In this document: positions 1 through 8,436 of the stretch, in pieces | Layout: the number at the start of each line of letters is the position of its first letter | Position numbering within the stretch: position 1 is the first letter of the stretch | Assembly (NCBI GenBank): GCA_014804225.1 | Contig: JAAVAF010000010.1 | Location: forward strand, 25,780 to 47,270 | DNA length: 21,491 bases | Reading direction: 5' to 3' | Source of the DNA: Lachnospiraceae bacterium | GTDB lineage: Bacteria; Bacillota; Clostridia; Lachnospirales; Lachnospiraceae | Position numbers and translations under genes: made by a program | Notes under the pieces: generated by a model | Seen by the model: the letters and a program-made list of their open reading frames with translations, nothing else | The model's database searches: none | What the model was told of the DNA's origin: nothing

Positions 1-1540
1 CGGGATAGGACGCACCGACATGGAGCGCTGCATTTTCATCATATTCGACATTTCCAACCGACTTTCGCATCAACTGTGAGCACATAAAATTGGCTGCATC
101 TGTCACCTCTCTACGGCTTCTAAAATTCATGCTCAAATCAATTCGCACACAATCGGTTTTCATTTCCTCATTATTATTTATGACATATGTGTCATATTTT
201 TCCATAAAGATCTCAGGACGCGCAAGTCTAAATTTATAGATACTCTGCTTTACATCACCGACCATAAAGCGATTGTATCTTCCATTTGCTTCCCCCGAAA
301 TACTCTTTAATAAAAGCTCCTGTACCTCGTTTGAGTCCTGATACTCGTCTATCATAATTTCCACAAAATAATCCTGAAGCTCGCGCGCCGTTTCTCTTAA
401 AACAATCGCACCGTCCGCCTTCTTCTCCAGAAGAATCTGAAGTGCAAAGTGTTCCATATCCGAAAAATCGATAATATTTTTCTCGCGCTTTGCACTGTCA
501 AGCTTCTCCTTAAAGGAAAGTGTGAGATCTACAAGCTCCTCCACCATCTCCTGACACACTGCCATATCGCGCAGTGTATCTTCTACCGAAATCTGAAACA
601 GCATCTTCTTTAAATCTGCGATGCTTTTTTTTACTTCGTCGCGGATCCCTTTTACCGTTTCCTTTAATACAGGGTCCTCGTCTTGCATTTTCTTTGCCGA
701 AAGCCTTGTAAACGAACAATCACGAAACTGCTCATGCAGCTTTGTGTATTCCTGCGCACTTTTCAGATTTTCAATTAGTTCCATGTCAGCGACAAGATTG
801 TCGATATACTGCGCGGGACCTCCCACCCGCTCCGAGATTTCAAGTGCCTGATGGAGTCTTTCGTCACACTCTGTCAAAACAGTGTCAATGTATTTCAACG
901 CATCCTGAAACCATTTCCGCTCAGAAAGCTCCTGTGCGTCGTCCGCCTCGTAATCGTTCAGCCGCTCTTTGAGCCATTCCTCCGGAAACGGATAACTCAT
1001 GGAAAAGTGATACAGTCTAAGAATTGCCTCCTCAATGCGCTTTTCACTTGCCCCCGTACTGTAACACTCCACAAAGTTAAAAAAACGCTTCGTTGGCTCT
1101 GTATGCATCTCCTCCAAAAGGTTCTCCATAACATCCGCCTCGAGCATCTTCATCTCACTCTCATCCGCCACACGAAAACCTGGGTCAATTCCGATTTCGT
1201 TAAAATTATTTCGAATTACAAAAAGACAAAACGAATCAATCGTTGTAATTTGTGCATTATGAATCAGCGATGATTGTTTTTGCAAATGTTCGCTTTCAGG
1301 ATTTTGTTCCAAACTATTTGCAATCGCCTTGCTGATGCGCTCCCGCATCTGCGCCGCCGCCGCGGAGGTGAAAGTCACAATGAGAAGTCTGTCAATGTCC
1401 ACCGGCTTTTCGGAATCCGTTATCATCTGGATAATGCGCTCTACAAGCACCGCAGTCTTTCCACTTCCCGCTGCCGCAGATACAAGGATATTGCGGTCTC
1501 TCGTATGGATAACGCGCTGCTGATCCGCTGTGTATTCCAT
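1..1540 (-). CDS. addA: ATP-dependent helicase/nuclease subunit A (AddA), N-terminal part
   Basis: This is the first 513 codons of AddA, the UvrD-like helicase and nuclease subunit of the AddAB complex that processes double-strand DNA ends for RecA recombination (the Firmicute equivalent of RecBCD). The family is usually about 1,200 residues, so more than half lies beyond the left edge. I translated the frame from ATG at 1540 and it stays open to base 1. Visible motifs are the Q motif (YTADQQRVI, Q8), Walker A (AAAGSGKT, K28), the Walker B DEYQD at 398-402 and a GDVKQSIYKFR motif soon after. Its ATG lies 2 bases after the addB stop, and its GGAGG ribosome binding site sits inside the last addB codons, so the two are co-transcribed and probably translationally coupled. 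Confidence 0.95.
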   Translation of the reverse strand, partial: MEYTADQQRVIHTRDRNILVSAAAGSGKTAVLVERIIQMITDSEKPVDIDRLLIVTFTSAAAAQMRERISKAIANSLEQNPESEHLQKQSSLIHNAQITTIDSFCLFVIRNNFNEIGIDPGFRVADESEMKMLEADVMENLLEEMHTEPTKRFFNFVECYSTGASEKRIEEAILRLYHFSMSYPFPEEWLKERLNDYEADDAQELSERKWFQDALKYIDTVLTECDERLHQALEISERVGGPAQYIDNLVADMELIENLKSAQEYTKLHEQFRDCSFTRLSAKKMQDEDPVLKETVKGIRDEVKKSIADLKKMLFQISVEDTLRDMAVCQEMVEELVDLTLSFKEKLDSAKREKNIIDFSDMEHFALQILLEKKADGAIVLRETARELQDYFVEIMIDEYQDSNEVQELLLKSISGEANGRYNRFMVGDVKQSIYKFRLARPEIFMEKYDTYVINNNEEMKTDCVRIDLSMNFRSRREVTDAANFMCSQLMRKSVGNVEYDENAALHVGASYP

Positions 1541-1542
1541 CT

Positions 1543-4500
1543 TTAGACTCCTCCCTTCTCATTGACTTTTACTTTCATCATCTCCAGTGCCTGTTCCGGG
1601 TCAAGTTCCTCCAAATGACGCACAAGCCCTGCACCAAGTTTTTTGTCAAATCCACAGACACTTTTATAATTACAATAAGTACACGCAGTCATATCTTTCT
1701 GCGCGTAAGGGCTTAACGCAATATCTCCGTTTAAAATCGACGTCCCTAGCTCCTTGATTTTTGCATTGACATAATTGGAAACCGTCTCAAAATCCGCACT
1801 CGAAAGCACACAGGACGCCTGCGTATAACTGCCGTCCTTTTTCTTTGCCACAGGAAGCACAGTCGACTTTGTCTCAAAATCCTTGTCAAGAAGTTTGATG
1901 ATTTCCTCCTCGTCATTCACCATTCCTGTCATTTTCAGTTCGTCCAAAATTGCCTTTTCGATCTCTGCAGCATCGGGATTTCCCTGTTCCGTTTCCGTCA
2001 TCGGGTCACTTACATGATAGTAAAGCATTGCGGCGGGAATGACATGCATGTCAGGATTTTTCTTTTTTTGAAGCTCCGTCGCCGCATTCATATAAACCAC
2101 AAGCTGTAACTGCAGACCGTAATACAATGCCGCAAGATCAAATTTTCGATTTCCCGACTTGTAATCAATCACCTTTACATATAACTTGTCGTTTTGCCTG
2201 CACGTATCAATGCGGTCAATCCGCCCGATTAACTGCATTTTTTCCTCTTCGGAAAGTGAAATATTTACCGCATGAAGATCTGATGCCATCTGAAATGACA
2301 TCTCAACGCTCTCCGGTTCGAAGGCTCCCTGTTTTAACTGATATTGCAGTGTCTGCACCGTACGGTTTAAAATCCGCTTCATGCGTGTTATCATATATTC
2401 GTTTCGTTTACTGCTGTAAAGCACGGTCTCACCGTATGCAGCCGCATAACGCTCAAGGCATGTGCTCACAAACTGCTCTCCAATTTCCTTTGGAAAATCA
2501 AACCATGTATAACCATTCTCGGTCAATTGCTCCGAAAAGAGCTCCAGTACTGCGTGGAACACATTCCCCATATCCACGCTCTCAAAACTGTATTTGTCAC
2601 GCTCTGAAAGTTTCAAACCATACTGCAGAAAATGCGCATATGCGCAAGCGGCAAACTTCTCAAGACGACTTACACTGTTTTGGAGGATCTGTCCATACAA
2701 AAGCCTCGCAAGGTCCTTTGGGATCTTTGCGCCTTTCACATTTGCAAGATATTCAAATGCCGCCCGTTTCATAGCTTCCACAATTGGAGCATACTTCTCA
2801 TTTCCGACACATGTGTCATAAAGTGTAAAAAATACTCGTCTCTCTTTGGCGTCTTGCCCGTCAAACAATCCATCTGCGGCATAACGCCGAAGGAGCTCCA
2901 CAAGATATCTCATTGCATCCGAGCAAGAATCCAATTGCTCTTCAATCCGCCTTAACTGCGGTTTTTCGATCACAATATTCGGAAACAGCTTTATCACCGT
3001 ATTAATCAGATATGCCGGTCTGATACTCTTTCCCTCACTGTCAACCTTGGCATACGAGAGAAAAAGCAACTGCGAGGGCTTCGTCATTGTCATGTATAGA
3101 TAGAGCCTTTGGATATACATCTGCTGCCTTGGCGTCGGCGCAAGCTCAAACTCCGACTCTTGCAAAAACTCGCGGTCAATGTCGGAAATAATACCGCCCG
3201 TTCCTCCACTCTTTGGAATAATCCCGTCATTAATGCCCACAAAAAAGAGTGTCTTAATCTCACTCATACGCGTTCGCTCAATGTCTCCAATTACCACCTT
3301 ATCTGCGCTTTGCGGTATCGTTCCCACCTTAATTTCCGCAAAGCCCGCATCAAGGATATCCGCAAATTCTTTGATTGTAAGCTCCTCATCGCCAAGCAGC
3401 GCGCAAATCTGTTCCAAAAGCTCCATAACAAGTCTATAAATCTGCTCATATTCCTTTGCCCGCACAAGATCATTTTTCTCTTTAAATTCCTGTGCGTACG
3501 CGTTCAATCCATCTTCAATCTCTGCTTTTGCAATAAATTCATAAAGCGCAGTCACAAGTGCACGTCCTGTCGCTTTTTTTACCGTAAGCGGCTCAAGCAT
3601 CGACACAATTTTTTCCCGAACCGCGTTTAACGCATCCAACTGCAAAACTGCCTCTTCCTGTTCCTTTTGCCGCCTTATAAAACGTTTGCTCCATGCGCTT
3701 TTTCCACGGATCCCCATCGTCATCACATAATTTTCAAGTCTGTCCGTTTCTTCCGGACGCACCCCCGAAAGACCGCATCTTAAAAAGTGAAAAACCGATT
3801 CATAAGAATAATTTTGTATCACCACCAAGAGTGCACTTCTAATAAATTCAATAAACGGATTCAACACAAGTTTATTCGTTCTGTCAAGGAAAAAAGGAAT
3901 TTTAAAGCGGGAAAATTCTTCTCCCGCAAGAAATCCGTATCGCTCCAAATCTCCCGTAACCACCGCAATATCACGATAACAATATTGTTCTTCGCGCACA
4001 AGTTGTCTTATCTTAAGACAAACCTGACGAAGCTCCTCTTTCGGATTCGATGCTTCAAAAATTTGGATACTGTTTGGCTCTTGTTGAAATTCCCGATACG
4101 GGTATCGAAACAGCTCCCGCTCAAGATGCGAAAGCCCCACATTGTTCTTGTATCGAAACACTTGTTTTTCTGTAATCACCTCGTCTTTTTCCCGCTGCGC
4201 ACCGACCTCACTGCAAAGCTTATCAAGATCATGTATGGTCTTTTTACTAAGGTGAAACAGTTTTTGCTCGCCATCCAACACATACGGATTTTCGCGTGTG
4301 TCCATAATAACCGTCACTATCACTTGCTGTGCCCGCAGCATAAGCTCCTGAAGCACCCTGTTCTGCACGGGCGTAAATCCTGTAAAACCGTCAAATACAA
4401 TCACACTCCTTTGTACCAAATGCGACCTTCCAAGCACACCGCGCAATTTGTCAAGCGTTTCCTCCGTTGTAATAAACCGTTCTTCAATGTAGTTCAAAAA

Positions 4501-4995
4501 GCCCTTGTACAATGTGTGTAAATCCTTTAGCTTGTAGGAAAGTGCTCCTCTTTTTGACGCATAATCGCAAAGCTTTTCCACATCATCGGTACTAAGCCCG
4601 TACTGCATAAACTCCGAAAGCGCCGATTTAATCTCACTGATGTAACCGGGTTTTCTGACATTTCGTTTCATCACACTCAGTTCTTCTTCCAGTTCGGCAG
4701 CCACCCTCCGCAGTACAAGACTCTTTCCCGTATCATCCAAAACGGGCTTATCGTTTCCGCCGACCTCCTCAAAAATTCTGTGTGAAAGACGTCCAAAGCT
4801 TAGCACATCAATATTCATAATGCCTTTATTGGGATGCTTTTTGACAAGTTCAAGCTGTGTCTGCATGGTAAACTGCTCTGGTACTACAATCAGATAATTG
4901 GTATGTGGATTTTTGATTGACGCATCAATGATTCTCTGATAAAGCAGATAACTTTTTCCCGACCCGGAAGCGCCGATGTAAAATTTTAACCCCAT
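1543..4995 (-). CDS. addB: ATP-dependent helicase/deoxyribonuclease subunit B (AddB)
   Basis: AddB, 1,150 residues, close to the family's usual length (about 1,160). It is the partner of AddA in double-strand break resection and in Chi recognition. Walker A GASGSGKS is at residues 8-15. The C-terminal RecB-family nuclease shows GRIDRID (D927) and VIDYKSG (D944, K946). The four cysteines expected to hold the 4Fe-4S cluster are all present: C784 in FAACAYAHF and C1105, C1108, C1114 in CTYCNYKSVC. The protein therefore looks fully active. It is the first gene of an addB-addA operon. The ATG at 4995 is chosen because the Walker A follows directly as in the family; its ribosome binding site (GGAAAG, about 14 bases upstream) is weak. 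A divergent promoter region separates it from pepF. Confidence 0.96.
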   Translation of the reverse strand: MGLKFYIGASGSGKSYLLYQRIIDASIKNPHTNYLIVVPEQFTMQTQLELVKKHPNKGIMNIDVLSFGRLSHRIFEEVGGNDKPVLDDTGKSLVLRRVAAELEEELSVMKRNVRKPGYISEIKSALSEFMQYGLSTDDVEKLCDYASKRGALSYKLKDLHTLYKGFLNYIEERFITTEETLDKLRGVLGRSHLVQRSVIVFDGFTGFTPVQNRVLQELMLRAQQVIVTVIMDTRENPYVLDGEQKLFHLSKKTIHDLDKLCSEVGAQREKDEVITEKQVFRYKNNVGLSHLERELFRYPYREFQQEPNSIQIFEASNPKEELRQVCLKIRQLVREEQYCYRDIAVVTGDLERYGFLAGEEFSRFKIPFFLDRTNKLVLNPFIEFIRSALLVVIQNYSYESVFHFLRCGLSGVRPEETDRLENYVMTMGIRGKSAWSKRFIRRQKEQEEAVLQLDALNAVREKIVSMLEPLTVKKATGRALVTALYEFIAKAEIEDGLNAYAQEFKEKNDLVRAKEYEQIYRLVMELLEQICALLGDEELTIKEFADILDAGFAEIKVGTIPQSADKVVIGDIERTRMSEIKTLFFVGINDGIIPKSGGTGGIISDIDREFLQESEFELAPTPRQQMYIQRLYLYMTMTKPSQLLFLSYAKVDSEGKSIRPAYLINTVIKLFPNIVIEKPQLRRIEEQLDSCSDAMRYLVELLRRYAADGLFDGQDAKERRVFFTLYDTCVGNEKYAPIVEAMKRAAFEYLANVKGAKIPKDLARLLYGQILQNSVSRLEKFAACAYAHFLQYGLKLSERDKYSFESVDMGNVFHAVLELFSEQLTENGYTWFDFPKEIGEQFVSTCLERYAAAYGETVLYSSKRNEYMITRMKRILNRTVQTLQYQLKQGAFEPESVEMSFQMASDLHAVNISLSEEEKMQLIGRIDRIDTCRQNDKLYVKVIDYKSGNRKFDLAALYYGLQLQLVVYMNAATELQKKKNPDMHVIPAAMLYYHVSDPMTETEQGNPDAAEIEKAILDELKMTGMVNDEEEIIKLLDKDFETKSTVLPVAKKKDGSYTQASCVLSSADFETVSNYVNAKIKELGTSILNGDIALSPYAQKDMTACTYCNYKSVCGFDKKLGAGLVRHLEELDPEQALEMMKVKVNEKGGV

Positions 4996-5072
4996 ATCGT
5001 TTTTATCACTTTCCGTTACTGTTTGCTCCGTTCCAGTAACTATTCCCTATATTTTTATGATTATTTATGTTT

Positions 5073-5081
5073 AGTATAGCA
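5073..5081 (-). promoter_or_regulatory. Extended -10 promoter for addB-addA
   Basis: Read on the minus strand this is TGCTATACT, a TGn-extended -10 (TATACT) about 80 bases upstream of the addB ATG. No good -35 is seen at 17 bases, which is common for extended -10 promoters. Predicted from sequence only. Confidence 0.45.
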
Positions 5082-5128
5082 TAATCGTTATCAAAATGGT
5101 ACACTGATAATAGTAATAATAGCATCGT

Positions 5129-5158
5129 TTGGCAGCGACGCATTAAATGATATATACA
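5129..5158 (+). promoter_or_regulatory. Sigma-A-like promoter for pepF
   Basis: TTGGCA at 5129-5134 (5 of 6 to TTGACA) is followed by an AT-rich -10, either TATATA with a 16-base spacer or TATACA with an 18-base spacer. It would start a leader of roughly 40 bases before the pepF ATG. No dyad or riboswitch-like fold was seen in the 209-base gap. Confidence 0.5.
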
Positions 5159-5204
5159 AACGCATTATTTTATTATAAAAAAACGGGAAAGGAATAGGCA
5201 TATT

Positions 5205-7004
5205 ATGGAAGAAATAAAAAACAGAAAAGAGATACCCATAGAGCATAAATGGGCGATTGAGGATTTGTTTGCCTCGGATGAGGACTGGAAAAAGGATCTG
5301 GAGACAATTCCAGAAAAATGCTCCGAAATCGAAGCCTACAGCGGAAAACTTAGCGAAAGTGCAGACACGCTGCTCTCCTTCTTAAAGCTTCAGGACGAAA
5401 TCAGTGTCTTTTTGGACCGCTTCGCAAATTATTCCATGCGAAAAGCCGACGAGGATACGAAAAACACCACTTATCAGGGATATAAAGATCAGACAATGGG
5501 AGCGCTTGTGACAATTTCTTCTGCTTTTTCTTTTGCAGAGCCTGAAATTCTTTCAATCAGCGATACTTTACTGGAAGAATTCTACCAAAAAGCGCCGGAA
5601 CTGAAAACATACCAAAGATACCTAAATGATATCCGCCGCAAAAAAGCGCATATCTTAAGCAACGCCGAGGAAAAAATCCTTGCTGCCGCCGGAGAGCTTG
5701 CGCAGTCCCCCGATGACATTTTTGGATTGTTAAATAATGCCGATATGACATTTGACTCCGTAAGCGATATCGAAGGAAACCGATATCCTGTCACACATGC
5801 CACATTTATCTCACTCCTCCAAAAAAATGACAGGAGTGTCAGAAAAGCAGCATTTGAGTCTCTCTATAAAACGTATGACGCACACAAAAACACATCGGCG
5901 GCAATCCTTTCCGCACAGATGAAGCAGCTAAACTTTTTCGCCAAAACGAGAAATTATGAAAGTCCGCTGCACGCTGCGCTCGATGTCAACAATGTCAATC
6001 CGCAGGTTTACCATAATCTGATCGAAACGGTACACGAAAACATGGAGTATATGTATCGGTATGTGCGCCTTCGAAAAAAGCTTTTAAAGGTTGACGAGCT
6101 TCACATGTATGACCTCTATGCACCTATGATTCCCAATGAAGACCGAAGCATCTCATTTGAAGAAACAAAAAACAATATCAAAAACGCCCTCTCTGTTTTG
6201 GGAGATGATTATGCAGCGCTTTTGGATGAGGGCTTTTGCAATCGCTGGATTGATATTTATGAAAATATAGGAAAGCGCAGCGGCGCATATTCGTGCGGAT
6301 GCCGCGTACACCCTTTCATTCTTCTAAACTACAAAAACAACCTTGACAGTGAATTTACGACGGTACATGAAATGGGTCATGCGCTTCATTCCTACCTTTC
6401 CAACCAAAAACAGCCTGTCATCGACTCCGATTATGTGATTTTTGTTGCCGAAGTTGCATCAACCTGTAACGAGGCTTTGCTGATGCAGTATCTTCTGAAA
6501 AATACGACGGACAAAAAAGAAAGATCCTATCTGATCAACTACTTCCTTGAGCAGTTCCGGACAACACTCTACCGCCAGACCATGTTCGCGGAATTTGAAC
6601 TAAAGATGAGTCAGATGATACAAAACGGCGAGAGCATCAATTCCGAAACAGCATGTAAGACATACCATGATTTAATTGACCTTTACTTTGGAAACGATGT
6701 ATTCCATGACCCCCAAATCGATCTTGAGTGGGCGCGTATTCCTCATTTTTACTACAACTTCTATGTGTACCAGTATGCTACGGGTTTCTCCGCGGCAATC
6801 GCACTCTCGCAAAAAATTTTGACAGAAGGAGAGCCTGCCGTAAAGGCATACAAAGAACTATTTTTGAGTGCAGGCTGTTCCAAAGATCCGGTTTCTATCC
6901 TAAAAGATGCCGGCGTTGATATGTCCACCAAAAAACCAATTGAAGATGCCTTAAAGATGTTCCGTGACCTCATCGCTGAAATGGGCGCACTTACATCCAA
7001 CTAA
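5205..7004 (+). CDS. pepF: Oligoendopeptidase F (M3B metallopeptidase)
   Basis: A 599-residue M3B-family zinc peptidase that cleaves short peptides in the cytoplasm; no signal peptide is present. The zinc site is complete: HEMGH (H388, E389, H392) and the third ligand E416 in FVAEVAS about 24 residues downstream. The N-terminal part (roughly 1-115) is the helical oligoendopeptidase F domain, followed by the M3 catalytic domain. Length matches the family (about 600). The ATG at 5205 is preceded by GGGAAAGGAA at a normal distance. It stands alone, divergent from addB and convergent with the PilC-like gene, and is ended by two hairpins. Its role is probably general peptide turnover; the substrate cannot be read from sequence. 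Confidence 0.96.
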   Translation: MEEIKNRKEIPIEHKWAIEDLFASDEDWKKDLETIPEKCSEIEAYSGKLSESADTLLSFLKLQDEISVFLDRFANYSMRKADEDTKNTTYQGYKDQTMGALVTISSAFSFAEPEILSISDTLLEEFYQKAPELKTYQRYLNDIRRKKAHILSNAEEKILAAAGELAQSPDDIFGLLNNADMTFDSVSDIEGNRYPVTHATFISLLQKNDRSVRKAAFESLYKTYDAHKNTSAAILSAQMKQLNFFAKTRNYESPLHAALDVNNVNPQVYHNLIETVHENMEYMYRYVRLRKKLLKVDELHMYDLYAPMIPNEDRSISFEETKNNIKNALSVLGDDYAALLDEGFCNRWIDIYENIGKRSGAYSCGCRVHPFILLNYKNNLDSEFTTVHEMGHALHSYLSNQKQPVIDSDYVIFVAEVASTCNEALLMQYLLKNTTDKKERSYLINYFLEQFRTTLYRQTMFAEFELKMSQMIQNGESINSETACKTYHDLIDLYFGNDVFHDPQIDLEWARIPHFYYNFYVYQYATGFSAAIALSQKILTEGEPAVKAYKELFLSAGCSKDPVSILKDAGVDMSTKKPIEDALKMFRDLIAEMGALTSN

Positions 7005-7021
7005 CCAGAAAAACCGCAAAC

Positions 7022-7054
7022 AAAAAAGAATAGCCGATGAGACTATTCTTTTTT
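7022..7054. terminator. Bidirectional intrinsic terminator
   Basis: A perfect 12-base-pair stem (AAAAAAGAATAG with CTATTCTTTTTT) around a 9-base loop. It ends in a T run on either strand, so it can stop both pepF and the convergent PilC-like gene. Confidence 0.85.
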
Positions 7055-7056
7055 GT

Positions 7057-7093
7057 CCAATAAGCCGACACGCAAAGCGGGTCGGCTTATTGG
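7057..7093. terminator. Second strong hairpin between convergent genes
   Basis: CCAATAAGCCGAC pairs perfectly with GTCGGCTTATTGG (13 base pairs), with a further CGC/GCG pairing inside the 11-base loop. It lies 2 bases after the first hairpin. It has no T run of its own but would be met first by transcripts of the minus-strand PilC-like gene, probably strengthening termination or protecting the 3' end. Confidence 0.7.
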
Positions 7094-7109
7094 TTTCTAT
7101 GTAATATTT

Positions 7110-8324
7110 TTACATTGAATCCAATGCCTGATACATTGTAAGCATCGGTGCCATACAAGCCGCTACAAGTCCTCCTACGACAACTGCAAGTATAACGATG
7201 ATCATCGGCTCCAACGCAGCCATTAACGACTGTACTGCCATTTCCACTTCTTCATCATAATAGTCAGCAAGTTTGTCTAACATTTCCTCCGAGTTTCCCG
7301 ACTCCTCACCGATACGAAGCATATGATACACCATCGGTGGAAACAGTCCGCATTCCTCCAAAGGACGCGAAAGCGGCATACCAATCGACACTTGCATGGA
7401 CGCATCCTTCAACGCTTCCTTAAAATAAACATTTCCCATAATTCCCGACACGATCGAGGTTGCCTCGACCAGACTGACACCAGAGCCCAACAGCGTACCC
7501 AAGGTTCTTGCCATCTGCGCCGCTGCGGATTTTACAGTCATATCCTTAAGCATCGGAATGGTAAGCGCGAGCTTTCCGAAAACATGTTTTCCCATATCTG
7601 TCTTCGAGAATGCCACGATACCAAACGCAATCGCTGCCACCACAGGTACAATAATGTACCAGTAATTAATCAAGGCGTCACTCAACGCCACATAAAACTT
7701 TGTGATACCAGGAAGATCCGTACCCAAATCTACAAACATGCTTTGGTAGCTTGGGATAACAACGACAAGCATTACAACCGTGATCACAACGGCAATAATC
7801 ATAACTGCAATCGGATAAATCATCGCTTTTTTTACAAGGGCCTGTGTCTTACTTGACTTTTCAAGCTGCTGTGACACTCGTTCCATCGCGACATGCAGCG
7901 TACCGGAAGCCTCTCCCGCTGCCACCATGTTGATCATCAAATCAGGGAATACCTTTGGATGCTCCGCAAGCGCCTGCGCAAGCGTATCACCCTTTTCGAT
8001 ATCAATACGCACCGTGTTGAGGGCTTCTTTTAAACGCTTGTTTTCCGTCTGCTCGTATAGCATTCGCAGCGTTTCCATGATCGTAACGCCCGCCTTGTTC
8101 ATACTGACGAACTGACGGCACATAACACTTAAATCTCTTGCCGTAGGATAACCGCCGATCTGTATATTAATGTCGGCAGTTAAAACCGACTGCCCCTTTA
8201 CCGATACTACCGTAAGACCCTGACCTCTGAGTTTACTTTTAACCTCATCCTCATTCGCAGCATCAATGGAGCCTTTGACTTCCTTACCAAGCTTATCTAT
8301 CGCTTCATAACCGAATTTTGCCAT
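7110..8324 (-). CDS. pilC: Type II secretion / type IV pilus inner-membrane protein (GspF/PilC family)
   Basis: A 404-residue GspF/PilC/ComGB-family protein, the polytopic platform of type IV pili, type II secretion or competence pseudopili that couples the assembly ATPase to pilin extrusion. It has the usual duplicated T2SSF domain (about 64-187 and 268-390) and three membrane spans (about 168-191, 221-239, 372-396). The short N-terminal part (FGYEAIDKLGKEVKGSI) is typical of PilC. Length is normal. The ATG at 8324 follows AAGGTGG at about 9 bases. No pilin, ATPase or prepilin peptidase gene is next to it: it has its own promoter and its own terminators, so it is a single-gene unit. Which pilus it serves cannot be decided here; the partner genes must lie elsewhere. 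Confidence 0.92.
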   Translation of the reverse strand: MAKFGYEAIDKLGKEVKGSIDAANEDEVKSKLRGQGLTVVSVKGQSVLTADINIQIGGYPTARDLSVMCRQFVSMNKAGVTIMETLRMLYEQTENKRLKEALNTVRIDIEKGDTLAQALAEHPKVFPDLMINMVAAGEASGTLHVAMERVSQQLEKSSKTQALVKKAMIYPIAVMIIAVVITVVMLVVVIPSYQSMFVDLGTDLPGITKFYVALSDALINYWYIIVPVVAAIAFGIVAFSKTDMGKHVFGKLALTIPMLKDMTVKSAAAQMARTLGTLLGSGVSLVEATSIVSGIMGNVYFKEALKDASMQVSIGMPLSRPLEECGLFPPMVYHMLRIGEESGNSEEMLDKLADYYDEEVEMAVQSLMAALEPMIIVILAVVVGGLVAACMAPMLTMYQALDSM

Positions 8325-8366
8325 TTGACGCGTCCACCTTCCTACCGTATTTTTACTTTATATACT

Positions 8367-8395
8367 ATTATACCTTTACAAGCCTTAAATTGCAA
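8367..8395 (-). promoter_or_regulatory. Near-consensus sigma-A promoter of the PilC-like gene
   Basis: On the minus strand TTGCAA (8390-8395) is separated by exactly 17 bases from a perfect TATAAT (8367-8372). The leader would be about 35 bases. This is the best-matching sigma-A promoter in the window. Confidence 0.8.
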
Positions 8396-8436
8396 CACCT
8401 TTATTCCCACAGAAAGCAAGCCCAAGTCCGCTCGGA

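Noticed and set aside
2127..2774. 215-codon plus-strand open frame opposite addB
   Set aside because: A shadow of addB; the translation is low-complexity and matches no protein pattern.
3787..4521. Long plus-strand open frame (244 codons) opposite addB
   Set aside because: It lies wholly antisense to the well-conserved addB frame, is rich in Lys/Phe/His from reversed codons and has no ribosome binding site or family likeness.
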